Shown here: positions 1 to 8,021 of the stretch, piece after piece
Layout: every line of letters begins with the position of its first letter
How positions within the stretch are numbered: the stretch's first letter is position 1
NCBI RefSeq assembly: GCF_900637555.1
Contig: NZ_LR134378.1
Span: 3,098,501-3,162,500 of the forward strand
DNA length: 64,000 bases
Direction: 5' to 3'
Source: Lautropia mirabilis
GTDB taxonomy: Bacteria; Pseudomonadota; Gammaproteobacteria; Burkholderiales; Burkholderiaceae_E
Position numbers and translations under genes: made by a program
The notes under the pieces: generated by a model
Database searches by the model: none
Told to the model about the DNA's origin: nothing
The model's input: the letters and a program-made list of their open reading frames with translations, nothing else

Positions 1-876
1 CCGACGCCGACTCCAACTCCGGAACCCAAGACGGTGCCCAGCATCAGCAACACGGGCGTTCGTGGGGACGTGTTGTTGGCGATGATTGAACAGAACTATT
101 GCCAGACAAGAGCCTACGCAAGCCAGTCATTTGACAAGCCATATCTGGAAAAGCAGAAACCTCTGGGGATTGCGAAAGTACGCATATCCGCTGCACTTTC
201 ATCAAATAACTACATCGACGACCCGAATCGTCTCTGGGTCAGAGCCCCAATTTACGACTCATATGGTCTATGTAGCCGGCGCTACTATCACGCCACGCCC
301 CCCGGAACTTACGTCTACAAGGTTACAAGCGAAAGCGAATATACGCGCTTTCGCAACCCCTCCATGTACGGCGAACCTTGGCTAACCCGCGGCTTCAATA
401 CGATGGAGATTAGTTACACAATCAACATCCGTGAGGACAGTTTTGAAATCGGTCCTTCCGTCAGCGGCTATGCTGCAGTGGACCTCGGATACCAAGCAAC
501 GGACAGGGATACACCTCCTCCATCAGGGGGCGGAACATCCCTTCCTATGGGGGGCCATAGAACGAACATCACCAGAAGTCAGGAGGTTCCTTATGGCGTG
601 ATCAACACCTGGAGCCAAGGTCTTCAACTGATACTGATAAAAGGCGACCGGAACGACGAAGCAAAGATCTGCACAAGTTTAAATTCACCCCAGGTCAAAC
701 GACTGCAATGCACAGTCTGGCACGTTCCATCAGACTGGAAGTGGGGACAGGAACTCAAAGACCCCGAGTCATACGTTGTGGATGACCGATCTGTCTATCC
801 AAACGAAAGTGGCCTGATGTACTGGCGTAGCTATCAGGGACCATACGTACAGGATCTGGACGATCTATACAGCTGA
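1..876 (+). CDS. Hypothetical protein, 5' end outside window
   Basis: The reading frame is open from the first base, so the start codon lies outside the window; a GTG at 34 is unlikely to be the true start because the frame runs through it from a Pro-Thr-rich stretch. That stretch looks like a linker between an unseen N-terminal domain and this C-terminal part of about 280 residues. The rest is rich in Tyr, Ser and Asn, with no membrane segment and only three cysteines. I recognise no family. A cell-surface or secreted protein is possible from the linker and composition, but this is only a guess. A long stem-loop follows directly, and hipBA starts 165 bases later in the same direction. Confidence 0.6.
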   Translation, partial: PTPTPTPEPKTVPSISNTGVRGDVLLAMIEQNYCQTRAYASQSFDKPYLEKQKPLGIAKVRISAALSSNNYIDDPNRLWVRAPIYDSYGLCSRRYYHATPPGTYVYKVTSESEYTRFRNPSMYGEPWLTRGFNTMEISYTINIREDSFEIGPSVSGYAAVDLGYQATDRDTPPPSGGGTSLPMGGHRTNITRSQEVPYGVINTWSQGLQLILIKGDRNDEAKICTSLNSPQVKRLQCTVWHVPSDWKWGQELKDPESYVVDDRSVYPNESGLMYWRSYQGPYVQDLDDLYS

Positions 877-888
877 TCGAGCCGTCCC

Positions 889-926
889 GGGTTGCAAGAA
901 CAGATTTCGGCTGTTTCTTGCAACCC
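889..926 (+). terminator. Stem-loop after the first gene
   Basis: The arms at 889-903 and 911-926 pair over about 15 bases with one bulged base and a 7-base loop. It lies 13 bases after the stop codon. No clear T tract follows, so it may be a terminator or an mRNA-stabilising 3' structure. Confidence 0.5.
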
Positions 927-996
927 ACAACGATTAAAGCCCATAAAATGGCCAACAGCCGACAATACTCTATTACGTATAGAACTATAACCTGTG

Positions 997-1015
997 ATAC
1001 GCTATAGCGTATAAT
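997..1015 (+). promoter_or_regulatory. Probable hipBA operator and -10 box
   Basis: A perfect 16-bp palindrome, ATACGCTATAGCGTAT, covers 997-1012 and overlaps a TATAAT-like -10 element at 1010-1015, about 27 bases before the hipB start. A degenerate copy (TATTACGTATAG) lies at 971-982. HipB-type repressors bind palindromes in their own promoter, so this arrangement fits autorepression. No good -35 is seen. Confidence 0.6.
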
Positions 1016-1041
1016 TTAAGCACTCCCACGCCAGCCACACC

Positions 1042-1419
1042 ATGTCCACCCCACGCTCCCCCCACAACGCTGACGTACTGGCCCACCTGGGCCAGCAGCT
1101 GCGCCAAATACGTGAAGCCGCCGGCCGCAGCCAGGGCGGCCTGCGCCACTACCGCCAAGGCCAGCCACGCCCCCTGCGCCAGGCCACTGTCTCGCACATC
1201 GAGAACGGCCACGACGTGACCCTGGACAGCTTCATCAGCTACGTGTCGGCACTGGGCCTGGAAATTGCTCTCGTCCCCGTCGGCCAGGCCGCCCTCATCC
1301 AGCAGAACCTGCGTGGCCGAGGCAGACTGCCGCCTCAGAACCCGGCCCATGAGCCAGACGAGGACTTCGGCCCGATGGACCTGATGACTCGCTACGCCTA
1401 TCTGGCGGATCCCGAATGA
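1042..1419 (+). CDS. hipB: HipB-type HTH antitoxin/repressor
   Basis: A 125-residue protein with a Cro/C1-type helix-turn-helix at about residues 14-65, including the typical recognition-helix motif ATVSHIENG. In HipBA modules the antitoxin binds HipA and represses the operon. The next gene is a HipA kinase and overlaps it by 4 bases (ATGA at 1416-1419), which indicates translational coupling. The segment between the second and third helices (about GGLRHYRQGQPRPLRQ) is longer and more basic than usual, so the fold is slightly atypical. The C-terminal tail (about residues 85-125) is Pro- and Asp-rich and may be the HipA-contacting part; that is inference. Confidence 0.85.
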   Translation: MSTPRSPHNADVLAHLGQQLRQIREAAGRSQGGLRHYRQGQPRPLRQATVSHIENGHDVTLDSFISYVSALGLEIALVPVGQAALIQQNLRGRGRLPPQNPAHEPDEDFGPMDLMTRYAYLADPE

Positions 1420-2759
1420 AAGCGCCGCGCACCCTGGGCGTGTGGCTGTCAGATACCCTCGTCGGCTACCTGACCCATTACCCGGACGAACGGACCGTCT
1501 TCAGCGTCAGCGAGGAGTATCTGGACGCTGGCCCCGCTCGGCCAATCCTCTCGCTGGCATGGACCCATCCGGACGATGAAGCCCAGACACGCCGCCTGCT
1601 GCTGGACCCGCGCCACAAGTCGGCTTCCATCAAGGCGCCGCCCTTCTTCTCCAACCTGCTGCCCGAAGGCGGCATGCGCGCGCGCATCGCCCAGCAGCTG
1701 AAAGTCCACGAAGACCGCGAGTTCCTGCTGCTGGAAGCACTGGGCCATGACCTGCCGGGAGCCGTCATCCTGCGGCCAGTTAACGCGCCGCCGCCGGGGC
1801 ACAAGAATCACGCAACACAAGCCGGCGCGCTCCCCATCAATGCCGATACAGCCGACGATGGCGCACCTCAGACAGCAGGTTCCACCCACCTGAAATTCTC
1901 GCTGGGCGGCATGCAGCTCAAATTCTCCATGCTGCGGCAGGGAGAACGCTACACCCTCAATACCGGCGGTCGGCTGGGCAATTACATCATCAAGCCCCCT
2001 TCCCACGATTTTCCCGGCCTGCCGCAAGTGGAAGCCGCCGCCATGGCCACCGCCCGCGCCGTAGGCATCGACGTACCCGAAACCCTGCTGCTGCACCCCG
2101 ACCAACTGGAAGGCCTTTCCAATATTCTGGGCCATCTACCCGACGAACCCTTCTACGCCATTCGTCGCTTCGATCGGAACGACACCTCCCGCCCACAAAA
2201 CGACAGCGACGCGCCCCTTTCCCTTAAGGAACGCATCCACGTTGAAGACTTCGTCCAGGTATTCAGCCTGCGCACCAGCCAGAAATACAACCGCGTCAAC
2301 TACGACATGATGGCGATGACGCTGCTGCAATACGCCGGCGGCATCGATGACCTGAAGGAGATGACCCGCCGCCTGGTGCTCAACGTCCTGCTGGGCAACG
2401 GAGACGCCCACATCAAGAACTGGTCGCTCATCTACCGTACCCCCAACAAACCCCGACTGGCTCCCGCCTACGACCTGGTATCCACCGTCGCCTGGACCCA
2501 GCACGACCAGACCATCGCCCTCAACATGGCAGGCACCAAGCGCTTTGATGCCATCGGGCTGGATACCTTCAACGCCTTCTTCCAGCGCTTGGGGCTACCA
2601 GGGCAGGTTCGGGAAGAACTGCTTGCGGAAGTGTGTACCACAACGCGCCGGATACTGGATGTTTGGGGCAAGCGCTATGAAGATCACGGCGTGCCGGCAG
2701 GGCTGATGCAGCGCGTGGAGGTACATATACGGGGGTGCCCGTTGCGAGACGCTGTCTAA
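1416..2759 (+). CDS. hipA: HipA-family Ser/Thr protein kinase toxin
   Basis: A full-length HipA (447 residues) with an N-terminal couple-HipA domain (about residues 5-110) and a C-terminal kinase domain. Visible kinase elements are the P-loop-like GGMQLKFSM (164-172), YIIKP (190-194), the catalytic segment NGDAHIKN (328-335, Asp330) and a DFG-like AYDLV (351-355, Asp353). In characterised members HipA phosphorylates glutamyl-tRNA synthetase (HipT variants use TrpRS) and induces dormancy. It is coupled to hipB by an ATGA overlap. GC content matches the chromosome, unlike the AT-rich reverse transcriptase downstream. All catalytic residues are present, so an active toxin is expected; the target cannot be told from sequence. 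Confidence 0.92.
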   Translation: MKAPRTLGVWLSDTLVGYLTHYPDERTVFSVSEEYLDAGPARPILSLAWTHPDDEAQTRRLLLDPRHKSASIKAPPFFSNLLPEGGMRARIAQQLKVHEDREFLLLEALGHDLPGAVILRPVNAPPPGHKNHATQAGALPINADTADDGAPQTAGSTHLKFSLGGMQLKFSMLRQGERYTLNTGGRLGNYIIKPPSHDFPGLPQVEAAAMATARAVGIDVPETLLLHPDQLEGLSNILGHLPDEPFYAIRRFDRNDTSRPQNDSDAPLSLKERIHVEDFVQVFSLRTSQKYNRVNYDMMAMTLLQYAGGIDDLKEMTRRLVLNVLLGNGDAHIKNWSLIYRTPNKPRLAPAYDLVSTVAWTQHDQTIALNMAGTKRFDAIGLDTFNAFFQRLGLPGQVREELLAEVCTTTRRILDVWGKRYEDHGVPAGLMQRVEVHIRGCPLRDAV

Positions 2760-2817
2760 AAACAACAACCATCACAAGCACAAAACCAACAATGCGAACC
2801 TATAACACAACAAAAAT

Positions 2818-2845
2818 TAGACAAATCTCTAAAAACATCTAGAAT
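2818..2845 (+). promoter_or_regulatory. Candidate promoter of the retron RNA
   Basis: A -35-like TAGACA at 2818-2823 and a -10-like TAGAAT at 2840-2845 each match sigma-70 consensus at 5 of 6 bases and are separated by 16 bases. Transcription would start near 2852 and enter the structured non-coding region. The call rests on consensus matching alone. Confidence 0.45.
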
Positions 2846-2885
2846 CGGTGCGTGGTTAGAAAAAGGAGATGTTGTAGTAGCAAAT

Positions 2886-3236
2886 TGAGCGCGAAAGTGC
2901 TTGTGGGGACCTCGGTCTCTAACTTCGCCTAGCAGGCCTCTCGCTGCCGATCCGAGGACGCGCGACGACCGACGATCCATGCGTACAGTCTGTGAAGCGA
3001 GACATAGCCGCACTTACGACAGGTAAGCGGCGGTTGGATGGGGGTAAGAATCTTGCAGTTTCTCCTGTCACACATATACCCAAATGACGCGACAGCGACG
3101 GTAATTGTGCCGTCGGTCTTTGGAGATTTTTTATGTGTGACCAATCTAGCCTCAACTGCAAGAAGGATAGCCAGACTAACACTAGTCGAGCTCGGTGTGA
3201 AACGATCACCACAAAGCTGAAGCAAATTTCGTTCAG
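2886..3236 (+). ncRNA. Putative retron msr-msd RNA
   Basis: No plausible gene lies between hipA and the reverse transcriptase, but the region is highly structured. In order: arms 2910-2915/2952-2957 enclosing a small hairpin at 2927-2937; a stem at 2988-3003; a stem at 3007-3031; then a long nested hairpin at 3051-3163. Short stem-loops followed by one long hairpin just upstream of the RT gene is the usual retron msr-msd layout. The end repeats (a1/a2) are not clear. The best imperfect pairing is 2892-2906 with 3209-3231 (CGAAA/TTTCG, GCTT/AAGC, GTGG/CCAC with bulges); an alternative is GGTTAG 2854-2859 with CTAACC 3309-3314. The boundaries given are therefore approximate. Confidence 0.6.
3051..3163 (+). 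repeat. Long nested hairpin, probable msd
   Basis: Four nested stems line up: 3051-3060 with 3154-3163 (10 bp, perfect); 3067-3076 with 3132-3141 (10 bp, perfect); 3080-3084 with 3119-3123 (5 bp); and 3096-3101 with 3110-3115 (6 bp) closing an 8-base loop. This is the expected shape of the reverse-transcribed part (msd) of a retron RNA. Two perfect 10-bp arms in nested order are very unlikely by chance. Confidence 0.75.
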
Positions 3237-3343
3237 CCAGGTGCTTCACGCAATTCAAGCTTTCTATAGGCTTGCAAAAATAGCTCACTGGATCCAAGAC
3301 TGGCTTTCCTAACCCCCTCCATTAAAAGAAAGAGAAGAACAAC

Positions 3344-4312
3344 ATGATCTCGAAAAAACAATACAACAAAGATCAATCACCTCTTTATTCGATCAAATCC
3401 AAAAGGAGGCTTGCGCGCATACTTGAAACAGATGCAAAAACTATCATTCGCCTCGCATCAGACACAAGCAAGCACTATAAGTTATGGGAGACAAAACAAA
3501 AACCTAGAGATAAGATTTGCAACATCACCCACACACCAAGAAAAATCCAGGAGCCCAAAGAAGACCTTCTCAAGATTCACAAAAAAATAGCAAAATTCCT
3601 TTCTAGAATCAAGAAGGAAGAATTTGTCTATTCTGCGACGAAAGGCCGCTCTTACTTAAACAATGCTGAGTTCCACAAAGACAGAATCCACGAACCATCA
3701 TTCAAAGTAGATATAGAAAAATTCTATCCATCCGTAAAAATTAAGAAAGTACATAACTTCTTCCAAAATGAGATGAAGTGCGCCCCCGACATTGCTAGAC
3801 TCCTGGCAAAAATATGCTGCATCCACGGCGCACTCCCTACCGGAAGCCCAATCAGCCCGACCCTATCGTACTTCGCTTGCAAGGACATGTTTTCATGGAT
3901 AGGAAACCTCGCAAGAAGCAATAACCTCTGTTTTTCTCTTTATGTCGACGACATGTTCTTTTCTGGAGAGGCAGCCTCCCAAGAGCTTAGAAATAAGGTC
4001 ATCACGCACCTCAAAAAAAACGATCTGCGCGGACACAAAATCTCGCATTTCTCCGCCAATAAAACCCGAGTTATAACAGGAGTCGCCATTACTCCGAAAG
4101 GGCTTCGAATAACAAATAAGAGACATAAGAAAATAAGAATATATAGCAACGCATTCTTCAGATCAAAATCTCCTGACAATATTCAAACCCTCGGAAAGAC
4201 ACTGCTCGGCCAATACCGAGAAGCGTCGAGGGTAGAACCCCATCTTCTACAACGCACCGGAAAAGTACAAAGTCGCATGGACCTGTTCAAAGACAAATCT
4301 CAGAACATGTAG
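3344..4312 (+). CDS. Retron-type reverse transcriptase
   Basis: A 322-residue RT. The retron-specific region X motif NAxxH appears as NAEFH (107-111), directly before the first catalytic segment KVDIEKFYPS (Asp123). LPTGSPISP (164-172) and the YVDD box (200-203) follow, and the retron region Y VTG motif is seen as VITG (243-246). A thumb-like basic C-terminus ends the protein; there is no maturase or endonuclease domain, which argues against a group II intron. The length is typical of retron RTs. The gene is clearly AT-richer than all its neighbours, with many AAA and ATA codons, suggesting horizontal transfer. A weak purine-rich ribosome site (AGAGAAG) precedes the ATG. Its last 13-26 bases overlap the convergent plsC. 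No dedicated effector gene follows; hipBA upstream is the nearest candidate partner. Confidence 0.9.
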   Translation: MISKKQYNKDQSPLYSIKSKRRLARILETDAKTIIRLASDTSKHYKLWETKQKPRDKICNITHTPRKIQEPKEDLLKIHKKIAKFLSRIKKEEFVYSATKGRSYLNNAEFHKDRIHEPSFKVDIEKFYPSVKIKKVHNFFQNEMKCAPDIARLLAKICCIHGALPTGSPISPTLSYFACKDMFSWIGNLARSNNLCFSLYVDDMFFSGEAASQELRNKVITHLKKNDLRGHKISHFSANKTRVITGVAITPKGLRITNKRHKKIRIYSNAFFRSKSPDNIQTLGKTLLGQYREASRVEPHLLQRTGKVQSRMDLFKDKSQNM

Positions 4313-5072
4313 CCAGCCATACCATCGGATATGGCCCTCCGCAACCTCTCCCCCACCTCCCGCCGTTCCCTCCCCCCGAGGGAACGGCATCCAACACCAC
4401 CACCCGAACCACCAGCCCCTTCGCCCCCACCACGGCCCACAGCGACTGCATGAACGTCGTCTCGTCCAGGTAGTACGCCTCCACGCCCGGGGTGCCGTCG
4501 GTGTGCAGGTATTTCAGGCCCACGGGCACGATCTCGGCTTCTTCGTCGATGGCGGCCTGCAGCAGGTTGCCGTGGAAGGGTTTCAGTTCCGGTCCGGCGT
4601 TGGTGGTGCCTTCAGGGAAAAGCGCCACCGGAAAGCCGGTGCGCAGGCGTTCGCGCATCTGGCGCAGCACGTCGGGGACGGCGCGGCGGTTACCCCGCGC
4701 GATGTAGACGGTGCCGGCCAGGCTCACCAGCCAGCCAATGACGGGCCAGCGTTTTATTTCGGCCTTGGCCACGAAGGCCGAGGTGGCCAGGGAGTTGATG
4801 GCAAAGATGTCCAGCCACGAGACGTGGTTGGCCACCAGCAGGCGGCCGGGGGCCAGTTCGGCCAATGTGCGGGGCCGGGCGGGGTCGCCGGCCCAGGTTT
4901 CCTGCACTTTCACGCCGCAGATGCGCATCAGCAGGCACGACCACCAGCGGATGAGGACGCGCCTGCCCTGCTGAGGCAGCCAGGGCTGCATCAGCGCCAG
5001 TCCCACCAGGCCCGCTACCAGCAGCAGCGTCAGCAGGGGCAGACGCGCCGCACGGCGCAGGGCGGGGATCAC
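4287..5072 (-). CDS. plsC: 1-acylglycerol-3-phosphate acyltransferase, 3' frameshift
   Basis: A membrane acyltransferase of phospholipid synthesis that makes phosphatidic acid from lysophosphatidate. It has an N-terminal hydrophobic segment (about residues 12-32), the catalytic HX4D motif as NHVSWLD and the substrate motif FPEGTT. It starts with GTG at 5072, overlapping the pyrC' stop by 4 bases. The last 30 or so residues (Gly/Arg-rich) do not look like a PlsC tail. One extra base in the C6 run at 4372-4377 would restore a normal-looking helical end, RERREVGERLRRAISDGMAGYMF, with a stop at 4300-4302. So a one-base deletion or sequencing error is likely at that homopolymer. The catalytic core is intact. 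Confidence 0.85.
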   Translation of the reverse strand: MIPALRRAARLPLLTLLLVAGLVGLALMQPWLPQQGRRVLIRWWSCLLMRICGVKVQETWAGDPARPRTLAELAPGRLLVANHVSWLDIFAINSLATSAFVAKAEIKRWPVIGWLVSLAGTVYIARGNRRAVPDVLRQMRERLRTGFPVALFPEGTTNAGPELKPFHGNLLQAAIDEEAEIVPVGLKYLHTDGTPGVEAYYLDETTFMQSLWAVVGAKGLVVRVVVLDAVPSGGGNGGRWGRGCGGPYPMVWLATCSEICL

Positions 5073-6418
5073 CGCGTGAAGACCAGGCGGCCGCCCACGG
5101 CGGTAAGGCGCACGCGGCCCTGCACTTCACGGCCCAGCCACGGGGTGTCGGTGCATTGGCCCCACAGGGTTTTCTCGTTCACCACCCACGATTCTTCGGG
5201 GTCGAAGACGCACAGGTCAGCCCGGGCGCCGACGGAAAGGCCGGCGGGCTCGTTCTTGCGGGCAGGGTCGATGCCGGCAATGCCGGCCGGGATGCGGGTG
5301 AGCCGATCCAGCACGGACACGAGGTTCAGGCCCTGTTCCTTGCCCCATTTCAGGGACAGGGGCAGCAGCAGCGACAGGCCCACGGCACCCGGTTCGGCTT
5401 CGCCGAAGGGCAGGCGCTTGGCGTCTTCCACCACCGGCGTGTGGTCCGAGCAGATGGCGTCCAGCGTGCCGTCGGCCAGACCGGCGCGCAGGGCGTCACG
5501 GTCGCGCTGGGCGCGCAGCGGCGGCTCCAGCCGGTAGGCCGAGTCGAAGAAGCCCACATCGACATCGGTCAGGTGCAGGTGATTGATGGCCACGTCGGCA
5601 GTGATGGGCAGGCCGGCCTTGCGGGCCTGGCGCACCAGCTCCACACCGGCGGCCGACGACAGGCGGCACAGGTGCACGGGGCAGCCCACCGAGGCCACCA
5701 GTTCGCAGATGGTGTGCAGCGCCACGGTCTCGCTGGTGACGGGGTTGCCGGGCAGCCCCAGCCGCGAGGCAAACGGCCCGGCGTGCATCACGCCGCCCCG
5801 CGACAGGAAGGGGTCGACGGGGTTCAGCCACACGGTGTAGCCGAAGGAATGGGCATACTGCATGGCGCGCAGCAGCACCTGGGTGTCCTGAATGGGCTGG
5901 CTGGCCTGGGCAAAGCCCACGCAGCCGGCGGCGGTCAGCTCGGCCATTTCGGTCAGCGCCTGGCCCTTCAGGCCCACGGTCAGGGCGCCCAGCGGGTACA
6001 GGTGCGCCAGTCCCAGGTTGTGGGCGCGGTATTTCAGCATTTCCACCAGGCCCGGCTCGTCCAGCGGCGGGTCGGTGTCGGGCGGGCATGCCAGCGCCGT
6101 CACGCCCCCGGCCACGGCGGCCTGCATCTCGGATTCCAGCGAGGCCTTGTATTCGAAGCCCGGCTCGCGCAGGCGGGCGGACAGGTCCACCAGTCCCGGC
6201 GACACCACCAGGCCCGTGCCGTCGATGGTCCGTGCCGGCCGGAAACCATGGGGCGCAGCGCCCACGGCGATGATGCGGCCATCGGCCACATGCAGGTCGG
6301 CCTGCATGTCCAGTTTCACCCAGGGGTCCACCAGGCGCGCGCCGGTGATGGAAAACGAGGCTTCATGCCCGCTGCGGCCTGCCTTGATCACACCTTCTTG
6401 CATCATGTTCTCCTTCAT
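5069..6418 (-). CDS. pyrC': Dihydroorotase-like protein (PyrC'/PyrX), inactive type
   Basis: An amidohydrolase-fold protein of up to 449 residues, immediately after pyrB. In active dihydroorotases the first zinc-binding motif is DxHxHxR-EPG; here it reads [10 protein letters not shown], with both histidines lost, so zinc binding at that site and catalysis are not expected. Such pseudo-dihydroorotases are known as non-catalytic partners in dodecameric aspartate transcarbamoylase. The ATG at 6416-6418 overlaps the pyrB stop, but an AGGAG site fits better with the ATG at 6401-6403 or the one before it, so the protein may start five residues later. A true dihydroorotase must be elsewhere in the genome. 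Confidence 0.88.
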   Translation of the reverse strand: MKENMMQEGVIKAGRSGHEASFSITGARLVDPWVKLDMQADLHVADGRIIAVGAAPHGFRPARTIDGTGLVVSPGLVDLSARLREPGFEYKASLESEMQAAVAGGVTALACPPDTDPPLDEPGLVEMLKYRAHNLGLAHLYPLGALTVGLKGQALTEMAELTAAGCVGFAQASQPIQDTQVLLRAMQYAHSFGYTVWLNPVDPFLSRGGVMHAGPFASRLGLPGNPVTSETVALHTICELVASVGCPVHLCRLSSAAGVELVRQARKAGLPITADVAINHLHLTDVDVGFFDSAYRLEPPLRAQRDRDALRAGLADGTLDAICSDHTPVVEDAKRLPFGEAEPGAVGLSLLLPLSLKWGKEQGLNLVSVLDRLTRIPAGIAGIDPARKNEPAGLSVGARADLCVFDPEESWVVNEKTLWGQCTDTPWLGREVQGRVRLTAVGGRLVFTR

Positions 6419-7368
6419 CCCGCTGCCAGCATGCTCATCACGGCCATGCGCACTGCAATGCCGAAGGTCACCTGCTGCAGGATGACCGATTGCGGCCCGT
6501 CGGCCACGGCCGATTCGATTTCAACGCCCCGGTTCATCGGCCCCGGGTGCATGACGATGGCATCGGGCTTGGCCAGTGCCAGTTTCTCGCGCGTGAGGCC
6601 GTAGCGGCTGAAGTATTCCTGCGGGCTGGGCAGCAGCGCGCCGCGCATCCGCTCGTTCTGCAGTCGCAGCATGATCACCACGTCCACGTCCTTCAGGGCA
6701 GTGCGCATGTCGGTGTGCAGCGACACGCCCATCTGCTCCAGACCGCCCGGCAGCAGCGTCAGCGGCCCCACCACGCGCACGTCAGGCACGCCCAGCGTGG
6801 TGAGTGCATGGATGTCCGAGCGCGCCACCCGCGAATGGGTGATGTCGCCCACGATGGCCACGGACAGCTTCGTGAAGTCCTTCTTGAAGTGGCGGATGGT
6901 GTACATGTCCAGCAGCCCCTGCGTGGGGTGCGCATGCCGTCCGTCACCGGCGTTGACCACGTGCACATGGTCGCCCACGTGCTGCGCAATGAGGTGCGCC
7001 GCCCCGCTCTGGCTGTGCCGCACCACGAACACATCGGCCGCCATGGCCTGCAGGTTGTCGATGGTGTCCAGCAGCGATTCGCCCTTGGAGGTGGACGAGG
7101 TGCTGATGTTGAGGTTCACCACGTCGGCCGACAGCCGGGTGGCGGCAATCTCGAAGGTCGTGCGCGTGCGGGTCGAATCCTCGAAGAACAGATTGAACAC
7201 CGAACGGCCGCGCAGCAGCGGCACCTTCTTGATTTCCCGGTTGGACACGTTCAGGAACGACGCCGCGTTGTCCAGGATCTGATGGATCATGTCACGCGAC
7301 AGCCCTTCCAGTGTGAGCAGGTGGCGCAGTCGCCCGTCCTTGCCCACTTGCACCTGTTGCATCTGCAT
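6415..7368 (-). CDS. pyrB: Aspartate carbamoyltransferase catalytic subunit
   Basis: It catalyses carbamoyl phosphate + aspartate to N-carbamoyl aspartate, the committed step of pyrimidine synthesis. The carbamoyl-phosphate loop [13 protein letters not shown] is at about residues 61-73, and [12 protein letters not shown] carries the second part of the active site. The length (317 residues) is normal. It overlaps pyrC' downstream and follows pyrR after 68 bases, in the order ruvX-pyrR-pyrB-pyrC', which is common in beta- and gammaproteobacteria. Confidence 0.96.
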   Translation of the reverse strand: MQMQQVQVGKDGRLRHLLTLEGLSRDMIHQILDNAASFLNVSNREIKKVPLLRGRSVFNLFFEDSTRTRTTFEIAATRLSADVVNLNISTSSTSKGESLLDTIDNLQAMAADVFVVRHSQSGAAHLIAQHVGDHVHVVNAGDGRHAHPTQGLLDMYTIRHFKKDFTKLSVAIVGDITHSRVARSDIHALTTLGVPDVRVVGPLTLLPGGLEQMGVSLHTDMRTALKDVDVVIMLRLQNERMRGALLPSPQEYFSRYGLTREKLALAKPDAIVMHPGPMNRGVEIESAVADGPQSVILQQVTFGIAVRMAVMSMLAAG

Positions 7369-7436
7369 GTCTTGCCTCTCTACCTCTGCTGAACTCTTCC
7401 GGCCTTCCCGGCCCGGTCACGCCTGATCAGCGCCAA

Positions 7437-8021
7437 TCACGCCTGTACCGTTTCCACCCGCAGCTCGAACATCCCGTTGGTCCGCTGGCTGAGCGCCAGT
7501 TTCTCGCCGGGCTGCAGCACCAGCCGCGTCCCGACATGATCGGGCTGCACCGGCAGCTCCCGTTCGCCGCGGTCGATGAGCACGGCCAGACGCACCCGCG
7601 CCGGCCGGCCATAGTCAAAGATCTCGTTGAGCGCCGCGCGGATGGTGCGCCCCGTATGCAGGATGTCGTCCACCAGCACGATGTCGCGCCCGTTCACGTC
7701 AAAATCGATGCGCGTGGGCTGCATCCGCATCGACAGGCCGCGCGCCTGCACGTCGTCGCGGTAGAAGGCACTGGACAGGAAGCCCAGCGGCGACGACAGC
7801 CCCAGCTCGGCATGCAGCCGGGCCGCCAGCCACGCCCCGCCCGTGTGGATGCCGATGAAGGCGGGCGCGTCTTCAGCACCCGCCGAGGCTGCGCCCTCGC
7901 CCTTCGGGGCATCTGCTCCGCCCTGTGCCAGGCCGTTGCAGGAAACGCCCAGAGCGTCCTTCAGGGAATCGCGCAGACGCGCAAAGAGGGTCTCGGCATC
8001 GGCCGGCAGAGGGGTCGTCAT
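7437..8021 (-). CDS. pyrR: PyrR bifunctional regulator / uracil phosphoribosyltransferase
   Basis: A type I phosphoribosyltransferase fold with the PRPP-binding loop IVLVDDILHTGRTIRAAL at about residues 114-131. PyrR proteins bind pyr mRNA or act as uracil phosphoribosyltransferases. At 194 residues it is slightly long; the extra part is a Gly/Ala-rich insertion at about residues 33-52. Its start overlaps the ruvX stop by 4 bases. No PyrR-binding leader could be identified before pyrB. Confidence 0.9.
   Translation of the reverse strand: MTTPLPADAETLFARLRDSLKDALGVSCNGLAQGGADAPKGEGAASAGAEDAPAFIGIHTGGAWLAARLHAELGLSSPLGFLSSAFYRDDVQARGLSMRMQPTRIDFDVNGRDIVLVDDILHTGRTIRAALNEIFDYGRPARVRLAVLIDRGERELPVQPDHVGTRLVLQPGEKLALSQRTNGMFELRVETVQA

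Noticed and set aside
3038..3220. 60-codon open frame before the RT as a possible retron accessory gene
   Set aside because: It lies across the long hairpin, has no ribosome site and its composition follows the RNA structure.
2760..4312. Group II intron
   Set aside because: The RT lacks maturase and endonuclease domains, has retron NAxxH and VTG motifs, and no intron domain V-like element follows the RT gene.
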